Shown here: positions 56,719-64,000 of the stretch, one piece after another | Position numbering within the stretch: the first letter of the stretch is position 1 | How the letters are laid out: every line of letters starts with the position of its first letter | Assembly (NCBI RefSeq): GCF_000001735.4 | Contig: NC_003071.7 | Location: 10,161,151 to 10,225,150 of the forward strand | Length of the DNA stretch: 64,000 nucleotides | Origin: Arabidopsis thaliana | Lineage: Eukaryota > Streptophyta > Magnoliopsida > Brassicales > Brassicaceae | Direction of reading: 5' to 3' | Translations under genes and position numbers: made by a program | Notes under the pieces: generated by a model | The model's input: only the letters and a program-made list of their open reading frames with translations | Database searches by the model: none | What the model was told of the DNA's origin: nothing

Positions 56719-58119
56719 TTACTTCATTCCTTCGCTGAGACCCGGTGGCATTCCTAAGCTCTGCGCAAGGTCACTCATTCTCTCTTTCATAGCCTGTGAA
56801 AAAATTCACAAAGTTCAATTAGAAGAAATGGATAGAAACAAATACTTTAGTTGCATTGTGATAAATGGTCTGCAAATTGCTATACCACCACACTCTTGGC
56901 GTGTGCGTCCTTGTATGCTTCTGTGACAAGTTGTGATAGTTTCTGCCAAAGGAAAACACACAACATCAACAAGAGAAACTGATGAATTAGCTTTGACTGT
57001 TCCATAACAAGGTACGTATGGTTACTCACTTCGGAACCTAGTTCCATTGCTGCCTCGGTAATATCAGTACGGATTGGTTGCTGGTTACCTGATAACGTAA
57101 CCTGACACAAATTCATAAGGTTTAGGTCATCAGACTTTGTAACAGAAACAATAAAGACTAAACAAAGTTTTGAGATTCTAGAGTGGAGTTCTTGCCAAAT
57201 CATCCAAAGACTAACAAATCAGAAAACACAGTTCTTACATCATCAAGTAAACGTTAGTTAATACTTCACTGATCTATTATGTGCATTGATCTATCTTAAG
57301 GCCAAAACAAGCTCTAAACTGACCTTGACAAGCTCGCCTGCACAATAACCATCAAATTCTGCGCTGCGAAATTGGAACAAAACCAACATGCAAAACTCAT
57401 TACTCATAGAAGAAAACTTCCTCAAATTTTGTATGATAAATGTGCCGGACTTACGCAGCTAACTCTTTTTGAACACGTACAGCTTCCACTTGAACAACCA
57501 TTTGAGCTTTCTTCACAGTCTCATACATATTCTGCATATTACCAAATATTCCTGCCTAGGAAAGATCACACACAAACTTCATTAGTTCCAAAATCATAAA
57601 CTTTGAATCTTTACAACATGAAGCCTAACTTAAAATGTTCACCTATTGCAGAATCTGTTTGATATTTGAAAAAACCAATGTAATGTACCAACCTTTGATT
57701 GTCCATCTTCACTGTTATTATCTTTGTTTCCACCTCCAAATAATCCATTCACTCGAAGAGACCTGTAACCATTTTTAGACTTGTACTGCTTTGGCCATGT
57801 TCTTCTCTGCGAATTCAAGCTCGCATTTCCTGAAACTATTCAAACCAAAAAATTACTAAAGCCCATTTCAATCCCAAAAACACTTATAAATACAAAATTA
57901 CGCTTCAATTCCTCCAATTATGGAATAGAAAAGTCTAATTACGAAAGATTAAGCAAATTCAGATGAAACCTAATGTACGACAGATACATAAAGACTCAAA
58001 ATCCAGTGTCACGAAACCTTAAGCGAGAGATAGAAGTAGGGATTTAGGAGAGACTAACCATGAGAGAATGGAAAGAGCATAGATTTGGTGAAATTGGTGG
58101 TTGCAGCCATCGACGCCAT
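56719..58119 (-). CDS. STIC2: Plastid YbaB/EbfC-family nucleoid/chaperone-like protein
   Basis: Plant homolog of bacterial YbaB/EbfC. In Arabidopsis it is known as STIC2, a suppressor of the chloroplast import mutant tic40, acting in the stroma with thylakoid-targeting factors. Seven exons from 58119 to 56719, about 180 residues. The N-terminus (MASMAATTNFTKSMLFPFSH, Ser/Thr- and Asn-rich, continuing with basic residues) is a plastid transit peptide. The YbaB fold starts near residue 70 (GIFGNMQNMYETVKKAQ) and runs through VQKELAA, CAGELVKVTLSGNQQP to KLSQLVTEAYKDAHAKS. A short C-terminal extension (MSDLAQSLGMPPGLSEGMK) is plastid-type. Symbol and locus (At2g24020) from memory; a chromosome-4 sister (At4g30620) exists. 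Confidence 0.93.
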
Positions 58120-59032
58120 TGTTGTACGAGTAGAGAGATATTAGAGAAGGGCTTTTTTTCTGAAATTCGAGAAGATAAAACCGGAAGCTAATTTTTTCCG
58201 GGCAACTTGTTCGTAGCTTCTGTGTTTGTTGAAGCTTTTAACCAATGATTTTGCGCCACGTCACTTTAACTCTTTTTTTGAGCTTAGATTGTTTTTGTAC
58301 CATTCTTTTCTAGTGAAGAAGTCGCAACTTTAAAGTTTATACACTTTCAGTACGAAATTGAGTGATCAAACGTAAAATGTTCTTACATCAGATATTGATT
58401 CGATTTTCGAAAAATTCAATTTCTAGTATAGATGAAACTTTATCAGAGATTGTAACATGCTTCATTAAACCAAAAAAAAAAAAAAACATGCTACAATAGA
58501 ACCATCTTTCGTGGTTCTATGTATGGGACATGGTCATATGTGTTGTGGTCTTGTGGAGCTGTATTGCGAGAAGAACTATTGATTGATTGTGGAGTTGTCT
58601 ATATACCCTCTATGTATAGAGAGACTCACCCCAAACATTTGAAATACCTCTAGGCAAACCATTTTGGGCCTCTCCTGAAAGAAGACATTTATCATCGTAT
58701 CATGTCCAAACAAACATACTCTGCTTGTACAGTTGTAAGTTTGTAAAACATATGATAAAAGCATAAGACAACACACACTCCAAAATGCAATCATGATCTA
58801 TACACTTATTCTGGTCTCTCTAATGGCATTGGTTATTATTCTCATGATTCTCAATCTCACAACAAAAAAAACATCATGCAAATCTCCTACTGTCACATTG
58901 CATAAGAAAAAATAAAAATAAATTCATGAATTCAATCTCTGATTCCTCATGGTATATTGTCATGACCTAACAAAGGTTTTTTTGGTAAAAAAAGTTGATA
59001 TAAAATAATCTAACAAAGTTACAAAGAATCTT
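58120..59032. other. Spacer with no gene seen
   Basis: Promoter of STIC2 (minus strand) on the left; the 3' UTR of the zinc-finger gene on the right. An A-run at about 58472-58486 and a minus-strand open frame at 58576-58794 with no match are the only features. No repeat recognised. Confidence 0.55.
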
Positions 59033-60860
59033 CTATGACTTCTCCAAGCAATGAACCTTACCTTGTGTATCATCCATTGCTAGAGATACTGATTCTTTCT
59101 GTCCTGGATCAGCATTCAGAGATCTCACTGGGACTGTAATGAGTTTATTCTGCTGTTTCTCAAGCAAAGCCATGTGTTTTTTCCCAAGCGTATGATTCCT
59201 CATCGTCTGCTCAGAATTCGTCTGAATATTACAAGTTTTGCACCAAACCGTTTCCTTCTTTTTCTTCTCACCTTTTGTCTTCTTTCCCGTTGTTTCTTTC
59301 GCCGCAATTTCATCTACTTTTTGACCCTGCGGATTAGCATTTTCACATACTCTAATGGCTTCTGGTTGCGGTGCTGTAACGGAAGCAGGGGATAAGGAGG
59401 TTGAAGCAGCTTCAGGTGTCTCATTCTGTTGTGTAACAGCAGCCTTATGCTTTTTACCTAACTCATGATCCCTCATGACTATTTGACAATAGGTCCCAAC
59501 TTTACAAATCTCACACCAAAACTTCTGGTTAGTTCTTAGCTTACCTTCTGCTTTCTTTCCACTGCCAAGTTTCCCTGAACAAGGAACCTTCGAAGAGACT
59601 ATTTCTCCGGTTTCCAAAGACATCGCCTTTGCTTCTGATTCTTTTGCTTTCGGCCTTTTCACTTGAAGATCTTCGTTCAAACCAGTTTGAATATCCTCTG
59701 CTTTACGCTTTTCTCCTACAGGATCAGCTCTAGCCTGCAATAGTAATCAAAGAGAACACATATGGTCAGGATTTGTTATAAGCAAGTAAGGAAAGTACGT
59801 GGATAGAAAAGATGAGATATCACACTCGTAGTAAAACACTTACCAATACAATAAACTGCTCTTTGTTAGACTCCAAAACTGATGTTCCTGTAGCCTCAGG
59901 CATTTGCTGAAGTTTAGGCAATTGCATGGTACCAACACTGTCTGCTTTAGGCTTAGCTCCTATAATATCAGCTCTATTCTGCAATAGAGAAATCAAAGAG
60001 AACACATATGAAACAAAGGCTTATATATACTCTATCATTTATGTTTACCATTACTTAAAGAACTCACCAATACAATCAAATTCTCTTTATTAGACTCCAA
60101 CATTGATGTTCCGGTAGCTTCAGACATTTGCTGAAGTTGAGGCAATTGCATCATTGGTGATGTAAGTAGACTGTTGTAAGAGCCTGTGTTGATCAGAGAA
60201 TCAATGTAACTATACTTCTGTCTGAAAAAGTTGTTGAACTGATTCTGATTTTGATTTGGAAGCTTCCTTTGATTGATCCACATAGTTAGCTTTTCCTCTA
60301 GAGACATCTCCGTGTCTGAAACTCGTCGTATCGCCATTTCTCTCTCGATAGCCATCTCTTGTAAAACCTCAGCTATAAGCTCTCGTTTTCTCGCTGCTTC
60401 TGCGATAATGATCTCTTGACGGATTTGTTCTTTCTCAATTTCTCGTTTGATCGCTTCCCGAACTTGATCCTCACTTTGTTGTCCTACGAAAAAGGTTCAT
60501 AATCACTTCACATTTCGACATGAGAAGATTCATAAACTTCAGATTTTTCACACAGATTTCAATTTCGTGAAATCAAAACATGAAAAAACAAACACTCAAA
60601 ATTTACGTTACAGAAACTAAACAGGTCTCAACAAATCAACTCCTATAGACAATCGCATCACCAAACAAAATACGAAAAGTGCAGAATCATAACAATGTTC
60701 TCTGTCGGGGATGGATAAAAAATACGATGCACAGACAGTACAAACCTGGCATTGATCGTTCCGACAAGAAAGGAAAGTTCGGTTTCAGCGACGGAGATGG
60801 TGTCGTGTCCGTCGCAGGAGGTGGGCGATTATTATCGATGGCTCTGTATCTGAATTCCAT
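59033..60860 (-). CDS. Two-zinc-finger nucleic-acid-binding protein with duplicated exons
   Basis: Predicted nuclear protein of about 455 residues in four exons (60860-60746, 60483-60068, 59978-59844, 59734-59033). The N-terminus MEFRYRAIDNNRPPPA is followed by a highly charged helix (KREIEKEQIRQEIIIAEAARKRELI, shown in part), a Gln/Asn-rich linker, then a repeat-like pair of segments: MQLPQLQQMSEATGTS at the end of exon 2 and MQLPKLQQMPEATGTS in exon 3. The last exon has two C2H2 fingers of U1/matrin type: WCEICKVGTYC...HELGKKHK and WCKTCNIQTNS...HTLGKKHM, spaced about 90 residues apart, each Cys-x2-Cys with a x12 loop and H-x5-H. Such fingers bind double-stranded RNA or act in RNA processing. 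A basic, Lys-rich linker precedes the second. From memory At2g24030, no assigned function. Confidence 0.85.
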
Positions 60861-62877
60861 CGAATTCAAAATTTGGAGAGAGAGCGGAGAAAGAGGGTTA
60901 TCGTTTGTAATCGCTTTTACCTTCTGGTCGGTCACTTTTCTTAAATAACAGGGATAGCTTTTTTTTTTCTGTTTTTTCCCTTTTTTCTTTCACTGTTGTG
61001 AATCTTGTGATAATATCAAGAGATTTTTTAAAAACAATATGGAATTTAATCATATGCAATACTTAGCAAATTTGGTTACTAATTTATTAGAGATTTGACC
61101 TGTGATAAGATTTAAATATATTTCTATTTTCCTTAAAAACTTGTTTTATTGAAAATTTTAAATTACATTATGTGATCAATCTTTGACGGATTTTTCTATA
61201 TAAAATTACAAATTTATTAGGGATTTGATTTGTGTAGTGGCGTTTCAAACAAAAATTTAAAATAAATGTATTTTAGATTAAAAAAATTATGTTAAAGGGA
61301 GTTTTAATATTTTAAGAGATTACAATTATTACATTATATGCGTGTTCAATTTTTGGCGGATTTCTCTATGTAAAGTTACTAATTTACTAGGGATTTGGTT
61401 TATGTGGAACCAAAAACAAGTTTTAAATTTTAGTCAATGTATTGTAGATGGTAATTATGCTAATATTTTTTTTAATCTTTCAAGGGCTTTAATCAAATTC
61501 AAAAACTTTGTTCAATCTTTATCTTTTTGTAACTTTGTAGAGGTTTGACCCGCATTATTCAAATTCAAACAGATTCTTAAAACAAAATCTTACAAAAATT
61601 CTATACTTTGAAACATTCAACCAAATTTTAAAATCGTGTTCAACTTTCGATTTGTCTATATAAGATTACTAACTTACTAGGGATTTGACTTGTGAAGTGA
61701 GAATTTCAAACGATTTTTAAAATTTAGGTTAATGTATTTTAGGTGGTTGAACAATTATCTTTAATTTATGGAGATGATTTTCTGCCTACCAATATATCAC
61801 CGATTAAAATTCTCACATATGATTACTATTAAGCTAAGCGGCAAAATCATTGGCGTCCCGAAAAAAGTAGTATTCTCTCTGTTTCATAAGTTTGGTATTG
61901 TAGGTTTTTTACACAAATTAAAAAAGGTATTTTTTATACTTTTTGATTATTATTTTGTCTTGTTTAATAATATTAATTCTATTTCTCTGTTTTCTCTATT
62001 AATCACAGCTAAAAGTAATAATAATGTTATACAAACCATCAATTTTTTGTGAAAAAAAACCTACAACATCAAACTTCATGCAACAGAAGAAATATATAAT
62101 AAGTTCTAGCGATTAGTTCAAGCCGCTTAACTCGCATCATAACAATGACATATTTTCATTTTAAACTCAGTTAATAATGATTGGAGTGTCCTATATTCTT
62201 TAAAAAGTGTAGTATGTCTTTTCATATTCGAACAACTAGGGTGTTATTCGTTTTATTATTTGAATGGTGCATCTCGATTATGCATCCAAATATTGTAATC
62301 TAGAGGATGCTTCCGGCTGTTGTTTGTTTATATATTTGGTTCTTCATATGGATTCCCTATCTTGATGTAACTTTGTTTGTTTTTCTTTTGTATTTGTTAA
62401 TTTACATTCACATCGATGTATTTAATATCAAAATGACTAAATTGTGCATGTGTTAAATTTAATGATATCTTAATAATCTTAACTGTATTTACAACTAAAA
62501 AAATTTCAAATTTTTCTTGGCACAATTATAATCCAAGATAATGCAATGTAGCTCATCTAGTAATATCATTTATCAGCTGGAATGAGATTAAATAATGAAA
62601 GAGTATGGTAAGTGAAGCCATACCAAAGCTCCCGTGAGTCAACCAATAAACAGACGTCATACGTCAATACCCAAAAAGATATCAACAACGAACCGTAGGA
62701 TATAATAAATCCCGCAAAATAAACGGTTAAAGATCTCGCGGTACACTCTGTATCTTAATTATTAAGATTCACGTCGCTGGACACAACACCTACTATATTT
62801 GTGGTTGTTTGTTTCGTGAAGCTTCTCTCTTCTTCTCTTTTTCAAGTCATCAAATCTGATCTAATCTCCGTAAATTA
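60861..62877. other. 2-kb AT-rich spacer with diverged tandem repeats
   Basis: Promoter of the zinc-finger gene (left) and of the RCI2-like gene (right). The centre has three diverged copies of a ~110-bp unit (separate entry). The right part (62570-62700) holds no visible gene. AT-rich, with poor open frames. Confidence 0.6.
61171..61745. repeat. Diverged direct repeats of a ~110-bp unit
   Basis: Copies at about 61171-61280, 61341-61450 and 61635-61745 share the order TGTTCAA-type start, CTATATAAAATTAC-type stretch, AATTTACTAGGGATTTG, a 30-bp variable part and AATGTATTTTAGAT-type end. A partial fourth copy (TTATTAGAGATTTGACC) lies at about 61079-61102. The copies are spaced 170-290 bp apart and differ by many substitutions. 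No coding or transposon signature. Confidence 0.7.
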
Positions 62878-63381
62878 ATGGCGAGTAGTTGCGAGCTTTG
62901 CTGCGAGATCTTCATCGCAATTCTTCTTCCTCCTGTCGGAGTTTGTCTCAGGCATGGCTGTTGCACTGTAAGTTTCATCTCTCTCTATCGATCTCTGAAC
63001 TTTCACAGCTTCTTATTTCAGAAATCGAAACCGTAGTTGAAATTGAATTGATTACGGTTATTTAAATTGAAATTGGTTGCACTCCGGTTTACGGGAACCA
63101 ATCAATATGATGAATGTGGAGATCAATTACTGAAAATATAATTGTGGTGTTTTTGTTAAAAAGAAACACTAATTAAGGGACTAAAAAATAAAATTTTTAA
63201 ATTTTGTTTTTCCTAACTCATGTTTTTTTGGTTTAACTTGTAGGTTGAGTTCTTCATTTGTTTGATACTGACTTGCTTAGGCTACTTACCAGGAATAATA
63301 TACGCAATTTACGCAATTTGTTTCTTGCACCGCGATGAGTATTTTGATGAATACAGACGCCCAATCTACTATGTTGCTTGA
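62878..63381 (+). CDS. RCI2/PMP3-family low-temperature and salt-responsive membrane peptide
   Basis: Very hydrophobic 75-residue protein, two exons (62878-62967, 63244-63381). Two membrane helices: FIAILLPPVGVCLRHGC and FFICLILTCLGYLPGIIYAIY, joined by the conserved Cys-rich turn, with LPPVGV and LGYLPGIIYA matching the PMP3 signature. A charged tail with HRDEYFDEYRRP makes it longer than the 54-residue RCI2A/B type. In yeast PMP3 limits membrane hyperpolarisation and cation uptake; RCI2 genes are induced by cold, salt and ABA. The start follows a CTC-rich leader, and the intron follows the family position. From memory At2g24040 (RCI2D-like). Confidence 0.93.
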
Positions 63382-64000
63382 CCTCTTGATTGATTCTTGC
63401 TCTTGAGCACACATATTGTACTTTAAAGTGTAATTTACTTGTATCCTGGAGATAATAATACCATTTTTTTTTAAGACACAGGTATTGTGGTTTATTTTAC
63501 TATATACTTTGATGAATGATGAATGCATAATGCCCAATTACTATTTGCCTATGGAGCCCTCATATTAAAGGTCAGTATCTATCGCGCTATGATACAGCTA
63601 AAGAAATTAGCTCAGCAGTCACTGAAGTGGAAGAGGAAAAAGAAAACACTGTTTTTTCTCTGAACAGTGAAGAAGACAAAGACACTTGGTGAAGAAACAG
63701 AGACTGACAGTGATTCTGAATTCAAGATGACTAAGACGACAATACCAAAAACAGGAAGAAAAGTTTAAAACCATTGTTAGCTATTGCATCACTTGAAGAC
63801 TTCACACTTCTTTTCTCTTCTTTCCTGTTTTGCTTTGCTAAGTTGTTTCCAGGAAAGAAGAAAGAAGAAGTTGTGGAGTCTTTTGATGAAGATAGTGACA
63901 GTGATTACTATATTTACCCTAGTCCATTCGATATTGAAGAGAATTCCAACAGTGAGGAATACAATCAAATCTTCATTGTTATATGTTACCCTAGTCCTAA
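63382..64000 (+). other. Downstream region with an acidic coding-like stretch at the window edge
   Basis: After the RCI2-like 3' UTR, 63590-63760 and 63850-64000 hold Glu/Asp/Ser-rich reading (e.g. EEVVESFDEDSDSDYY and PFDIEENSNSEEYN) interrupted by stops. It may be the edge or a broken fragment of another gene, or coding sequence with an intron between. I do not recognise the family and cannot fix a start or strand from this window alone. Confidence 0.3.

Overview
The window is plant nuclear DNA: AT-rich, with GT-AG introns, long AT-rich spacers, Site II (TGGGCY) and telo-box promoter motifs, small DNA transposons and a LINE. I recognise the gene order from memory as Arabidopsis thaliana chromosome 2, about At2g23880 to At2g24040. 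A very close relative cannot be excluded by reading alone. Exon limits were worked out by hand from splice signals, reading frame and family knowledge. Where a total protein length is given, the exon lengths sum to an intact frame.

Layout: 1-4.8 kb holds no convincing gene. 4.8-9.1 kb (minus) is an F-box/LRR/FBD gene broken by a 5'-truncated LINE. 9.5-12.5 kb (plus) is a 13-exon HAD-family 5'-nucleotidase-like gene with a likely mitochondrial presequence. 13.4-15.3 kb (plus) is a GH28 polygalacturonase-like gene. 16.75-18.6 kb (plus) is a cinnamoyl-CoA-reductase-like gene with altered active-site residues. 21.2-21.9 kb (plus) encodes the snRNP core protein SmG. 22.57-22.90 kb is a relic of an Aurora kinase gene. 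23.05-23.95 kb (plus) is a TMEM208/SND2-like ER protein. 24.1-25.5 kb (minus) is a secreted aspartic protease. 26.05-28.8 kb (minus) is an LRR-II receptor kinase.

After a 6-kb gene-poor spacer come two tandem class-I glutamine amidotransferase-like genes (gamma-glutamyl peptidase family, 34.9-36.5 and 38.5-39.9 kb, plus), the cation channel CNGC6 (40.1-42.9 kb, minus), an early nodulin-like GPI protein (45.7-46.8 kb, minus), tandem serine carboxypeptidase-like genes SCPL22 and SCPL23 (48.3-52.9 and 53.5-56.4 kb, plus), the plastid YbaB/EbfC-family gene STIC2 (56.7-58.1 kb, minus), a two-zinc-finger nuclear-type protein (59.0-60.9 kb, minus) and an RCI2/PMP3 membrane peptide (62.9-63.4 kb, plus).

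The genes do not form one pathway. It is ordinary euchromatic plant gene space. From memory, the order GGP - CNGC - ENODL - SCPL - STIC2 - RCI2 also occurs on chromosome 4 (around At4g30470-At4g30650), so the segment is one half of an ancient whole-genome-duplication block. I found no previously undescribed multi-gene system. The most informative structures are evolutionary: a LINE-split F-box gene, an intron-bearing Aurora kinase relic, MITEs whose empty site or target-site duplication can be read in the window, a tandem exon duplication, reciprocal intron differences between the SCPL paralogs, and a GC-AG intron.
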